64,000 nucleotides of DNA from Pyxicephalus adspersus (Eukaryota > Chordata > Amphibia > Anura > Pyxicephalidae), in NCBI RefSeq assembly GCF_032062135.1, contig NC_092863.1:12311804-12375803 (forward strand), given 5' to 3'. Shown here piece by piece: positions 1-14,068 of this stretch; the stretch's first letter is position 1, and every line of letters starts with the position of its first letter. The notes beneath the pieces were generated by a model. It worked only from the letters and a program-made list of their open reading frames with translations. It was not told where the DNA came from and did no database searches. A program made the position numbers and the translations under genes.

Positions 1-9
1 ACTTTTATT

Positions 10-133
10 AGTGAAGCTGGGTGATCCAGCAAACTTGAAATGGATTTCTTACAAGTCATTTGCTACTTGTTAGCAAATGTTTTAAACCTTAGACCAGATC
101 CATTCCAGGTTTGCTGGATCACCCAGCTTCACT
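10..133. repeat. Inverted-repeat (MITE-like) hairpin
   Basis: The left arm 10-45 and right arm 98-133 are reverse complements at 34 of 36 positions, around a 52-nt loop that itself contains a small hairpin (ATTTGC...GCAAAT). Part of the arm (GTGATCCAGCAAAC) recurs once more at 247-260, so the block to about 320 probably belongs to the same repeat. No target duplication was seen. Confidence 0.7.
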
Positions 134-1518
134 GATGAAAGTGTATCCTCTCCAGCCTTTGAGAGCTTTAATAATTCATTGGGTCTGGTTTATTAAAGCT
201 CTCCAAGATAGAGATGGAGAAGATATCCTATCGTGGGAGAACCTAAGTGATCCAGCAAACAAAGTGTGTGAATCTCTACACTCTCTACAATATATATTTG
301 TTGTTCTGTCTATTTATTAAAGAACATTTTGGATTCTTTTAAAATGTAAAACAATGTTTTTTCTTGGCAGTATGGTAGTTATTCATAGTACTTTAGACTA
401 CCAAATAAGCAGCCTGTACTATTCATATATTTTAAAACAGCTCCCATGTTTATATAAGAAAAATATACTCTTGTGCTCTGTTTACATGAAAATTCTGCAC
501 ATTAAACCACTGCAGAGCCAAAACTCTGTGAGCTGAATATAAATGTAGAGCACAAAATTATGAAGAATAATTTACTACAACTGCTGTAGACATCTGTCAT
601 TTTACATAGCATAAAGAGGTGGTACCAGGTTGTGCACTGCTACTATAAGCATGTTATTTATAATTATAAAACATAAGAGAGAACAAGCAGGACTATAACA
701 GCAGGAGTAATGCCTCCTCCAGCACTCTGGTAACACTAATTTAATTATACAGCTGGATGCCATCCTTATCCTAATCATATTACATTACAGGTTTTGTTTT
801 AATGTGCAGAAGTTTTTTTTAACAGGTAACAACCTACAGATGTTAAGGAAGCTACTAAAGGTCTCTGAGAAAAACATCTGTTTGTGTTATCACCTATGAG
901 TTGCCATAAAAAAGACTTGAAAAATAAAGATAGCAAACAATCGGGAAGCAACTAAAATTCCATTCAAAGAACAAATTAAATGCCTGGCCATGCTACTACG
1001 TATACTTATCCTACCATCACATCTCCACTAATATATTAGATGTTAAATCTGAACTCTAAAATGAAGATATTTTTTTCACCCAATGTTTCTCCTACTGAGA
1101 CACAGTCCAAACATTATACCACCTGTAACACCATACCTACCAAGCAATCTTGGAAACTCCTGGGGCAAAGGAGGGACCTGTAAGGAGGAGGTGGCAGATC
1201 TGTGGGTGGTAATGGGAATTCTGTTCTCTTCAGCTGCTCATGCTCTGTCATGGCCCTTGTGTTGCAAGTTAGTGAATTTGAAATACAAGCTGTGCACTGT
1301 TAAACTTGCCCCACTGTTTTCACTATTCATCATTTGTTGAAGTAACATCTGCCATTTATTTTTTGTTTTTGCTTTTTAAATGCTAATCAACATTTCTCCT
1401 GTCCTGCTCCTGTCATAAAGATATAGTGGTAGGTAACATAGGGTCCAGAGCAAAGAGAAAAGGAGAAAAGCAGACAAACAAAACAGGATGTTAATAAAAT
1501 AAATATAAAAGTTGCCAC
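134..1518. other. Noncoding, no gene seen
   Basis: The first 190 bp look like continuation of the adjacent hairpin repeat. The rest is AT-rich with only short chance frames, and no exon with conserved coding character was found. Confidence 0.6.
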
Positions 1519-2506
1519 TTTAAAAAATACTTTTTTTTTTAATAGAATCTGTGCTAAAACACACCCCGTTTACGGTAAAAAAGTGTATGTGCAAAAACAC
1601 CACACAAAAAACGTGCACTGGGGTACTATTTGGTAATCCCTCCTCTAAAGAGGAAGGGCCACCCTTTTCCTCAGACCCTCCGAAGCAAAGCTCCAGACGA
1701 GGGCTGAGTACTGAGCCCATCCAGCCGAAGCTGGAATGGACTTACATGCCCCCCTGGCGAAGCCAGAGAGGGTCCTTTTCTCTCTGGGGCCGCATAAGCG
1801 GGTCCCAACAGATACTCAGCTGGGAGCTCTCCCGAAGAGAGACTCCCACTAAGGGAGAGCGCCTGGTTGTTAGGCCGAGGCACTCTCCAAGACTTCAGGG
1901 CTAGCCCATAAGGGAATAGCACCCTCCATCAAACGTGGCAACAAGTACCACACCAGTGAGAGTGACATTACATAAAAAAAAACATTTAAATAAAATGTGC
2001 TCAGTGCATAACACACTGCGCAACAGATTTTAAAAATTGCCCATCTGCACTAGCCGCAGCTAATGCAGAAAAAGGCGATGTGCAAAATCAAGTATAAACA
2101 GTGACGTGACTGTGCATCTTAAAAATCAGTGGGGTCCCAAACCCAGTGATTTTAAGGTGCCCCTGGATCGCCACTCCAGGGGTACGACACTGGAGCGAGA
2201 TTCGGACCACTCGTCAGACCGATTGGTAAGACCAAGCTTTCCCTGCACCAACCAGTGGGTCAGTCTAATCTGTTGGAGCTCCTTCTCAGGGCAGGCCCCA
2301 TGCCTTCTCCGGTGGACCAAGCCGGCAGAATTAGCATAGGGCGGCCCCTTACAGAGCAACACCAACAGGCAGACCATCCTTAACAGAGGTACTTGAACAC
2401 TGCATTCTTGCCAGGAATGCCAGTGCCTTTCCACCCTGATCACTGGAAGGATTTGGTACTACACTTGATCTTAGCCAAAAGGCCGAGAAGGGATTTTATA
2501 AAATAC
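1519..2506 (-). mobile_element. U2-snRNA-headed chimeric retrocopy with poly(A) tail and target-site duplication
   Basis: Read on the minus strand, the insert starts at 2494 with the first 38 nt of U2 snRNA (37/38 matching from memory), switches at 2456 to an unrelated body of about 925 nt, and ends in an A-run (minus strand of 1531-1541). Imperfect 12-bp direct repeats, TTTAAAAAATAC (1519-1530) and TTTATAAAATAC (2495-2506), flank it exactly. U2 position 1 abuts the right repeat. This is the layout expected when a LINE reverse transcriptase switches template onto U2 RNA. The body is GC-richer than its surroundings and not recognised; its frames are not convincing genes. It could alternatively be a SINE family with a U2 head. 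Confidence 0.7.
2457..2494 (-). pseudogene. U2 snRNA 5' fragment (nt 1-38)
   Basis: The minus strand carries the branch-point-recognition end of U2 snRNA, including TTTTGGCTAAGATCAAGTGT. One mismatch (fourth base C instead of G) separates it from the vertebrate U2 start. Similarity stops abruptly after GTGTAGTA, and none of the downstream U2 stem-loops follow, so it is not a functional U2 gene. Confidence 0.85.
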
Positions 2507-5500
2507 TTCTATCAAAGCTAAACCTAATATAAACACTAGTGTTTAATTCTGAACCAATGTCCAAATATCTGGTGTATGAGGTAGCACTACTAACCAACAC
2601 ACCAGATGAGAGTGCTGTGCAATTAGGATAAAAGTTTCAGGCAGTAGGAAGGAGCCTTCCTGTGTGCAGCCAGTGATAAGTAAAGATAGGCCCAGAGCTA
2701 TAAAAAGAAAATTAAAGACGAAGGGGCGACATGACAGTGTTAACAAGAAATTAGGGTATGAAAGGGTGAAAGGAAAAATGGGAGACAGATAAGGTATTAG
2801 CTAATGGGCATGGAGAAATCAGCCAATGGGAGAGTTGTGAAAAAAGAAAGGGGAGGGGACAGTCAGTTGTTGAAAGGAAAAAGTTTGCCCACCCTCTCTC
2901 CCTATTTGTAAGGAATTGGGGGCTGCCTATGTTATAAGGTTTGGGGGATTTGTGCTTGGGGATGTATTACAATGTCGTCATGGCGGCTTTTATGGCGGGT
3001 AAACTCTATGTAGGGGTTGTAGTTTTTTCCGAGCAAACAGGCATTTTAAAGCGGGGAGGAAACCGATCTGAGGTATATGGTCTTTAAATTATGGTGTTTT
3101 GTGGATAGTAAGGAATGGGAGTGGTTAAAAGAAAAAGATTGGCTATAGGGAAGCTAGTGTATATGTCCCCGACGCTGTGTTTTGGCGGCAGGGGGCAGGA
3201 CAAATTTAAAGGGGGTCCCCAGGTTGAAAGAGGTGGATGCCTTCATGGACCTTGGCCTAGTAGAAGTTTCTAGGCTTAAGTTTATTAAGATGTTGTTATT
3301 GTTGATTTTAAAATCATTGTTAATAAAAAGGCTGCTATGGCAAATTTATACCAAAAACGATGTGTAAGTGTGTTGAAACTGGGAATTGTTGGGTAATGAA
3401 GTAAGAGAAAATCCTTTATTCTACTCTGTCATGTCTACATATGGTAGGGAGACTAGAGAACTCAATGATAGGAAAGCAAACAGCAAAACAGACCATGGAC
3501 AGAACAGTTTAGTAGGAGAACAGTTGTTAACAGTCCATCAGGAAATTAGGTGACCTCAGGATACTCATTGATGAAGATTTAAAACAGAATTACAGTCTAG
3601 CATAAAATACAATAAAATCCCTGTCTACCAAATCATTATTGCCCCTAAAGTTATTCTACCTGTTTTTGACTTAAATATGTTTTAAAAATACAATTCCCCT
3701 TTTCACAATACACGAGTGGCAGTAGCAGCCACTATGGATGGTAAAAATTAAAGCATTCTTTGCTCACTTCATCTGTCAGGATGAGCCTTCCTGGTCCGTT
3801 TACTTAGCAATCACAAGCCGCCACTGCTCTTTCAGAAAATGCATTTCAAAGACAAAGAGCAATGGGGTAACAGCTGGCACAACTGCCCTCCAACCAATAC
3901 TAAACTGCATGTGAACAAGCTCTTCACAAATTTTAAAGTTTACTAATGCCTGTTTGTCAACCTACTGTGAACAATTGCACCAAGGATTTATTACTGTGGA
4001 TCTTATATTACTTTATGCAGTAAAAAGGATAAATATAGCAAATATGGGGGCATTCAGAGGAGTTCTATGTTGTTTGTGGCAGGCCTTTTTTAATTTCCAC
4101 CGTGAACCATGTAACGTTTATGCTGCAAAATCCAACACATAACAAAATGCAAGTAGATGGCATACCTGCTTAAAATTGATCTCTGCATCCTAAGCAAGTA
4201 GGGCAAACCACTGCTCTACAATAAAACTATAGTATAAAGTCAGTACAATGCATGCTGCCAATCACCACTTGTCACATCCAGTGATGAGCAATTTAATTTA
4301 TATCCCAGTTGATAGGAGCGCTAGTACTGATGCTTTCTTGAAGGACGGTATTCTGATAACCATAATCTGCACAGTCCCTGGCTCGTGCCTGTCTGTTATT
4401 AATGTACTATGTGTTTACGCCTCATTTCTGTTGGATGCCCCGCGTTCCGCTGAATGCTCCTGTCTTCCTAACGTGTCTCTGCCCATGTTCATCTAAGGGA
4501 TATAGAAACTTTTATCTCAAAGGAGAATGGAATTCAAAATAAAATCAGGAAGAAAAAAAAAAAAAGGCGACAGGAATAAATTACATTTCTAATGAAAATG
4601 TCTGTTTTTCAGCCAGATGGTGGCTTTGAAGACGAGAGTATAATGATAGCTGAAATTAGCAGAGATATATCCTCCTCAGTCTGTTGAAATGAACATCAAT
4701 ACATCGTCTTTTGAAGCTACATTTCCATTCAAAATACAAGGAACTCTGCTGGTCTCCAGAACTGTGATAATTTAAATCAATTTATTTTACACACTGTGAG
4801 GCTAGAAAACATCCAATTGACCTTGATATTCTGCCAATGTTCCCTGTGCAAGGAAAAATAGCAAAGGAAGTGACCTACCCAAGCACCTGTAACACAATTG
4901 ATTTTCTGCACACCAGACTTTTTAAAATGTAGTATAAAAAATTATTACATACAGGTATGCATTTCAAAATGATACGGTTATTTTTCAAGGCTATCTGTGC
5001 ATCCTAAGGGCTGCAAAATGATGAATGGCAGAGAACAAAGTAGCGCATTTTGTAAGCATAAAAGTCTAATATAAACATCCAAGATATACAAGTATAATAG
5101 AAAATCTTGCGTGTGTCACTGAGACAGATACAATGGAGATCATTGCTGGTGGCCAGCAGTTAGTGACAGCAGGTCACGTGTTAAAAGTGCCATGTCCTGA
5201 TTAAATAGTTTCTTTACATTATTTCACATGGGTGAGGTTAGCTCCTGGCCTAAAAAAGGCAGATAGAGTACCTGGGAATTAAACGGAGAGCAGTCAGGTA
5301 ATTCTGGTTAGATATATAGCTGTGTACTGATCTGATGGGACAAAGCAATATATAATATTATTGATTTGTTTAGTTTTCCTAACAATGTCATAGATTTTAA
5401 AGATGAAAGAGTATAGCCGATATGTCTGTGATATGCATAGCACTGTGATATAAAGTGACACAATTTTTTAAAGTCTGATTACTGTGCTGATTCTGATTTC

Positions 5501-8500
5501 TTTAAAATCTCTGATAATAAACTATAATACTTTATTTTAATGTACAGACTTGTATTTTATACTTTTAAGTTTCTATGGGGAGGGGGTGAAATTAATGTTG
5601 ACTGGAAGGATGGATATGCAGAGGTGTTAAACCCACGTCTTATGACAACAAAGCTTAAACCATATACCTTAAGTTCCAATTAAATCCAATTCTGCAAACT
5701 CTCAGAGAGGACCCAAAAGCTAGACAGCCAACAAAGAATGCATAGGTGACAGACACCTGAAAAAAAACCCTACCTGTTGTACACAGAAGAGAAATAATGG
5801 ACTGAAGTTTCACCTGACTGCAGTGTTTATTTGAGTAAAATGTGAAATTATAAAATGAAATACCTCATTACAATGGAGCAGTGTATCCTAACAAGGGTTC
5901 CGTGGAATAAGAGGCATTCTTTCTACTGACCACCACACTAATGTACTGTGAGCTTTGGATATGGTCATTATAGCAATGCGTTTGTTGCCAGTGTGACAAA
6001 GGGTCTGCTGCTAAAAACATGGTGTCTAGGCAGTGGGTTTGAATAGATTAAATATAAATATGTGTGCATAAATATGTGAGACATCACAACCTAAAAGAGA
6101 ATGATTGGTATAGTACATGAATGTCGAATTCTGTTTGTTTGCACATCAAATTATTAAAACAAAATCAATTACTACACCTAGTTGGGGAATTTTAAATCCT
6201 TTACCAACCAGACTCTCTAGCTAAAATCTGTATTTATTTATATTTCTTTTTAAACAAAATATTTAAACATAAAGAAAAGAAGTACCACAGCAATCATAAA
6301 AGTTAAGTCTGTACGTGTGTGTGAATTCAACATTTGAACAAACAATATGAGGAAAAAAAACAAACCCTGTCGAGCAGCATGCAAAAACAATATATCTCCG
6401 AGAGCAGTAAAAAAGAAATAAATGTAATCATTGTACTTATTTAATGTTTATAGCATCACATTGTGGAATAATCACAGCAACCTCTGACACCTCTAAATGG
6501 GCAATAATGTTTCAAACCTTTTAACCATTTGAAGCTTTGCCAGCTGGCCAATGGAAAAGGAGCCACTTTCAAAATGTACAACATGACCTCCTGGTTTGGA
6601 ATTTAGGAGTAAGTAATACAACTCTAATATAAAAGACTTCATTTAATCCAATTAGGGGTTTCCTTCTTGATCCAGAGCAATTAATGTAGCATACTTCCTT
6701 GTAATACAAAGGTTTTTATGCCTGTCGTCTCCCAGTGGTTTTTGTCTATATCAGATTCAGAACGTATAGCAGTTAGTTATTGTCAGTTTACGCCACAATT
6801 TTATTTTACTGATTGCTGAGTTTTAGACAAATATTTTTCTCTTTCTGAAAAATAACTTACTTCAGCTTGACCACCACTAGATGGGTTTGGGAAAGCAGTA
6901 GTTCTGCCAAAATTCTGATCCTTATTTCTGGTATTTAGTCACATGGCCAGCACTGGAATGGAAAATAATTCAGACACTCCAAATCAGCAGCTGCGCTTGA
7001 AGTCCAATATTCAAATGGATGGGATCATATTATTCAAAAGCCAGCATTTTGTCCCAAGAACAGCACCAATAAAAACAAGTGGAATCCTAGGACAAGGTGC
7101 GCATGTATTAGTGATCTGTCGATATGTGTTTAAAAATGCTATGTAATTTGGAGGGAGCTTATTGAAAGTTTATTATTGAAGACTCTGCCTCTAGTGACAA
7201 AGTTAGAGGATGCAAATGTAATGCATGCATATAAAAAAATTCAAATTTGACTAGTAAACTTTCAGATAAAATTTTCTACAAATTAGTTATTGGATGGTCT
7301 AAAAAAAACAGGTTTAGGTTTAAAAAAACAGCATACCTCAAAAAAAATCTTCAGTTGTACATTCTACAATGCATGAAGTCAAGATGAGGTGCAAAGTAGC
7401 AAATTGGAAGTCATCTATTTGGCTACACTGACAGACGTAGGGCAAATCCTACGTCTGTGCTAGTTCTGATATCAGTGGACCATGCATAAAACTTTTTTTT
7501 AAATGAGGATCTGTGCTGTGTAACCTTCAAATACCACAGAAATGTAGAAAACTGTGCTGAACACTGATGGTGGCAGACAAAAGTGAGTACTGCAGGTCTA
7601 AAGATCATGGATCTTAATACCTGTAAAAGTGCAGTTTACCATAATTACCGTTATAAACTCAAATCTAATGAGAAGCTATGGGATACTGCCGTTGTCAACA
7701 TAATCAGTGCTCTTTGCACTACCAGCTTCTATCTGAAGGACGATAACACTATATAGCAACAGAAAAATGAAGCTTGAGAATGCTCAGTTCCTCCAAGAAC
7801 ATTGTTTTCCAACGCCTATTCTAGTTAGCTCTTACAAGCACAGGAAGAAAAACAAATCCATATTATTACCAGAACTCAATTTATGTATATTACAAATGAT
7901 TTCCAAGGTTACCTGATATATATTGGCTTTGTAGGTAACAGCATGCACACAAAACAAAAACTATTTGGTATGACACAGCTTGCAGGCATAGGTTTGGCCT
8001 TGTAAGACTAATTTGGCATCTCTAGCAGCTAAAACATATTGATGAATTAAACAAGACCCCAGTTAATACTTTAGAGGAGAACAGCTAGCATATACAGTAG
8101 TACATACAAAGTAAACAAATGCATTTTCCACAAACAAGTTGTTTCTGCAGCTGTGTCTGAACACGGAAGATGAGAATGTCTTTGCCCCGATAAAGCTATT
8201 AAAAACTATGGAAATTGCTTGCAGTTAATCTCAAGGTCTGGCAGGTGATGGTGAAGCTAGGAGCATGTGAGTTTAGAGGAACTAGATTGCCTCCCTGTGG
8301 GGAAAACTTCATTTAAATGCTGTTTTCTAAATACCCTCTTTACAACAATTTATTCTGCTGACAGGAGCCAGAAAGAGATGAAGGGGGATTTAGCTGCTGA
8401 GCGTACTGCCTGATGTATGCAAACTAAAAAAAAGTGGTAGATAATTCTAATTTGATATTTTAATTTACACTTATGAAAAGAGATATACAATTCAACATGA

Positions 8501-10560
8501 TTTACTAATCTTCTAAAAGAGATGAGCTATATGGTACACATGCTCCCTAGAGAAACACTAGTTGTATTACTTAGCTGGATAAAGAGATCGCTATTTTCTA
8601 CGTTTTGTCTTGGAAAAAAAATGAAATGCATAGATAAGTAAAAAGAAATAAATCTTCCTGCACAGTAGTTAGAGTGCTAGCATTATCATACCGTGCCTAA
8701 AAAGTGGCTAAACACATTGAACGGTTCCGATGCATAATGCTTCATGTATGGCAGGGGTCATGAACATGACACAGCTAGTGTTTCTAGCAACAGCAAAGAG
8801 GCTCCAACATACATAACAGCATGACCCACAATGGGGCTGGCATCGGAGCTTGTGGTCCAGTTCACTAATTCAAAATAGCATGTGCAAAAGAGGCTGAAAA
8901 AACTGCATGCTGCCATTTGAATGTTCCTAATCAGTTTTTTTTATACTTCCCGGTAGCAAATCCTTTAGGCACTAGATGTACATCTTCCATAAGGTTACAA
9001 CTCTGTTATTTTATTTTAATAACCATTCATTCCAAATACACATTTGTAAACTGTATTACTCATTCCATCACCAGACTATCTTTAGAGTCACAGCTTTCAC
9101 CATTTTCAAACCATTCACAGGAAAGCAATGTTCTCCGTCTACTGGATGTTGCACCAAACAGATTCATAATGTCAAAGGTGGCTATGGGGATTTTTTTCGG
9201 CCAATTGGACTTTTTTATAAAGAAATACAAAAGGCTTAATGTGGTGTTTTTACAATGTCTCTTCTGTTTTAGAAAAAGGTAAGCAAAAGGTTTTCCCAGT
9301 TTACTAGAGTATGCATGAATGCAAAACTGAAGATCTGAGGGAAAGCTTTGTGGTCTCTGGAATAATCAAGCCTAATTTTACAGTTACACAACATTGTACT
9401 TTTAATTAGCATATTAGTAATTGTGAGAACTGTAATTAAAAAATTCTGTTCAAGGTATCAGCAAAAAAATCTGGGGCTTCTCTAATCCTTCCTATTCAAT
9501 ACTTGAAAAAAAGAGTAGGGGTCTGTTTTGTCAGACCTTTGTTTGCTGTAGATGTGTTTTTTAAATCCTATACAGTTCTGAGAAAATACTCTTTTTTTAA
9601 GCAGATCATAATGCAGTAAAATGCAAGTCAAATGCACCTGCCAATGAATTGTGCATGATCTCGGAAGCATAAGGCAGAAGACTGACACAAAATTCAGTAA
9701 TTATTTGCATCCAAACAGATTTTTTCAGCCACAGTGACTTTTATATAGAATATGTATAGTGAGGAAAATTTGACAAATTCTCATATATTGAATTTTCTTA
9801 CAACTTTAAAACCTCTACTGCATATGTTACAACACCAGAACTGGACAAAGTGCTGCAAGAATGTGAATAGGAAAAAAAATCTTTCACTGGAACTAGTGAG
9901 CCTCTTTCCCTGACTGCTGACAAGTGAAAAACTTAGGCATTAAAATTCAGTCAGGTTTTGGCTGATAGATAAGGAATTTGATTTTTATGGGCCACAGACC
10001 TGTGCTGCTAGAAAAGCACATTTTGATGCAAAGCAATACAGCACTGCAAGTTCTTTTATTTAATAACATGTACAGCAGAGTCAGGGTGAAGATGATTGTG
10101 TATTGTTGTTGAGTGTTATTGCCATATTATACTGCCAAGAGATGTCTGCACTACATCTGTCTCCAATGCCTTCTCGAGTGGATGACTGGGAAACGAACAC
10201 TATACATCTTATAACGGTTCTGATCCTCACATGACACTTCATTTGATCTATATACATTTAGTAAACAGCATGGTACTTTACCATCATTAATCAAGATGTC
10301 TGCATGCATAAAAAAAAATTCTAATTCTTAGATCGTCTCAATTTGATTTTTTTTTCATTGAAAAGTACGTTGCTTTTTCACAGATACTCATTTCATGCCA
10401 GAGATCTGGGTAGACTTTTCAGAAAATAAAGTGTGTTCCATCCTGCATATTTCTCTCACTACATATCATTAATAATGTGCTGGAATTACACAAAAGTGTG
10501 TAGAGTGAATAGTGTCATAGAGTCATGAATGCCAGACAGCAATGCTGGTTGTGTACTTGG
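2507..10560. other. Long noncoding stretch, no gene seen
   Basis: This 8 kb is AT-rich with only short frames of no recognisable family. A repeat segment at about 5880-6010 is shared with 57170-57260 and is listed separately. Nothing resembling splice-flanked coding exons was recognised; unlabelled exons of a distant gene cannot be excluded by eye. Confidence 0.5.
5905..6010. repeat. Dispersed repeat, copy 1 (shared with about 57184-57290)
   Basis: The stretch AGGCATTCTTTCTACTGACC, followed by CACACTA and TACTGTGAGCT, recurs near 57189 with a few substitutions. GGGTTCC-type sequence sits on the left side here and on the right side there. I cannot name the family. Confidence 0.5.
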
Positions 10561-10666
10561 ATTATTAAATCAGATAATGGCCAAGCTGTCTGACTGCAAA
10601 ATGGTAGTGCTGCTTTAGTCTGAGAGAAAACATTCTGCACCCTCCCAGCAACCCGCAACTTGTGGG

Positions 10667-11135
10667 CAAGAAACAGTGGTATGTCTGTGATGGCCGGTGA
10701 GAAACAGTAGCGTGTGTGTGACGGAGGGTGAGAAACGCTGGCGTGTCTGTGACGAAAGGTGAGAAACAGTGGTGTGTCTGTGGTGGCAAGTGAGAAACAG
10801 TGGTGTGTCTGTGGCGGCCGATGAGAAACGGTAGTGTGCCTGTGGCAACAGGTGAGAAACGGTAGTGTGCCAGTGGCGGCGGGTGAGAAACGGCAGTGTG
10901 CCTGTGTCGGCGGGTGAGAAACAGTAGTGTGCCTATGGAGGCGGGTGAGAAACGGTAGTGTGCCTCTGGCAGCGGGTGAGAAACGGTAGTGTGCCTCTGG
11001 CAGCGGGTGAGAAACGGTAGTGTGCCTCTGGCAGCGGGTGAGAAACGGTAATGTGTCTGTGGCGGCGGGTGAGAAGCGGTAGTGTGCCTGTTGCAGCGGG
11101 GGAGAAACAGTAGTGTGTCAGTTTCTGCACACAGT
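10667..11135. repeat. 31-bp minisatellite, about 15 copies
   Basis: The motif GTGAGAAACRGTRGTGTG plus CCTGTGGCGGCGG recurs every 31 bp without any indel: GAGAAAC-type starts fall at 10668, 10699, 10730 and onward to 11102, exactly 14 steps of 31. Several central units (around 10960-11040) are identical, which suggests recent homogenisation. Because 31 is not a multiple of three, a 238-codon minus-strand frame (10565-11281) has a 31-residue repeat; this is a consequence of the satellite and not evidence for a gene. Confidence 0.93.
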
Positions 11136-11139
11136 GCCC

Positions 11140-12634
11140 CATGTTTCCTGCTTATCTGTATTGGATATAAGTAGCTGAAACTCAAAATTGATTTTAAATA
11201 CAACCCCTGGGTATTTACAGGCAATATATACAATTCCAATAAGAACTGGTCAACAAAAATTATTATAATATATATACACATATATTGTATTTTTCATACA
11301 AATATGACTAATAAAAGCAGGCCTTTATATTCAAACACTGCCAGGATTGATCCTATAAACAACCTATTACACCAAGATAAATTTAATGTGAAAAACTTGT
11401 AACACAAGGACTAAGAGGGCACTTGTGCTACTGGAAAAAGTGCTGAATGGATGTTATGTTGGACCGTGGTGCAATCTCTGCGAGGTAAAACCAGCAGAGA
11501 TTTGGTTGCAGGGAAGTTCTGCTGGTTGTTTAAAATTTCTGTCCTGGGGCAGGTTTTACTAGGAATAAAAGAATAGAGATTAAAGAATGGCACCAAAGAT
11601 TGGGTTTTTATGCATGCTACAACCAAAATCAGTTAAAACATTTATTCAAACAGTAATTAAAAATACATAACAGCATCATCCCAAAAGCACAATATATATA
11701 ACAAGAGTGTGTGTAAAAGCAGTCATCACACACACATTGTTCTAAAGTCAGCATGTAATCTCTCTATTGAAATGTATTATGTACAAAATGCACTGAATGG
11801 TAGCAGAATTAATTGTTTGTAGTGCTTTCTTTTGTTTATAAGCATGATGCTAAAAAAGACCACACACATTCTGGGTACAACTGATTTTTTTTTCCTTTTA
11901 CTGTCTATGTAGCTAAATATGTATAGACATATAAAGTGTAAATGTAAAAAACTAAAGTTTTTAGACTACTATGCCTAAAGGCATCAAAAAGATGATGATA
12001 AATTTGTAGATCAATTCTTTACTTACACCTATCCAGTAAAAAAACACATTATCCTTCTAATATTTTTATATATTAGAAAGGACTTCAATAAGTTTTGTGC
12101 TATTTTTTGAAATCCTTCAAGCAGAGTTAAAATTACAAATCTGAAGGTGAGAATGTCTCCAGTGATTATAACATACAAGATTTTTCTTCAAAAAAATGTA
12201 GGAAAGGTGTAAAACTGTGAAAAGACCTTTTAATGGCTTTGAGTCCATTCCACAATATCAGAATCATAACCGTAAAAATGGTGCAGAAGTGACAAAAATT
12301 ACATTGTGGAACCCAAGACATTTACCTATATTTAAACAAACTAGAAAAGAGCTTTAAACTGTCAGTTTTTTTTAAACTTCCTTAATTTCCTGTTTCAGTG
12401 ATCATGCTAGGATGGGATGATGGGAAAAAATCTCCCCAATAGAATTACAGAAAACAATAAATCACTAACCGTAAATTCGACCCAAAAAAATTAGGTAGAT
12501 ATAACAAAAATGTGACAGTAAACTGTGTTTGGTAGTACTGATATAAATTGATTTAGGTTATGAAAAAGATGAAGCACATATTTAGACAATAATACCAGAA
12601 TGTGCATTGAAAACCCTTTAAATGATTCTGCATG
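11140..12634. other. Noncoding, no gene seen
   Basis: AT-rich sequence with short chance frames. No repeat family was recognised with confidence. Confidence 0.5.

Positions 12635-14068
<1,434 letters not shown>

Noticed and set aside
1551..2443. Open frames of 66-117 codons in the body of the U2 chimera
   Set aside because: No recognisable domain, conflicting frames on both strands, and the block is a retrocopy; I kept it as a mobile element only.
2457..2494. Functional U2 snRNA gene
   Set aside because: Only 38 nt of the roughly 190-nt RNA are present, with no downstream stem-loops or Sm site.
10565..11281. 238-codon minus-strand open frame with His/Ser/Pro-rich repeats
   Set aside because: It is the translation of the 31-bp minisatellite; all three frames of such an array tend to stay open and the periodicity is 31 residues, as expected for a non-triplet unit.
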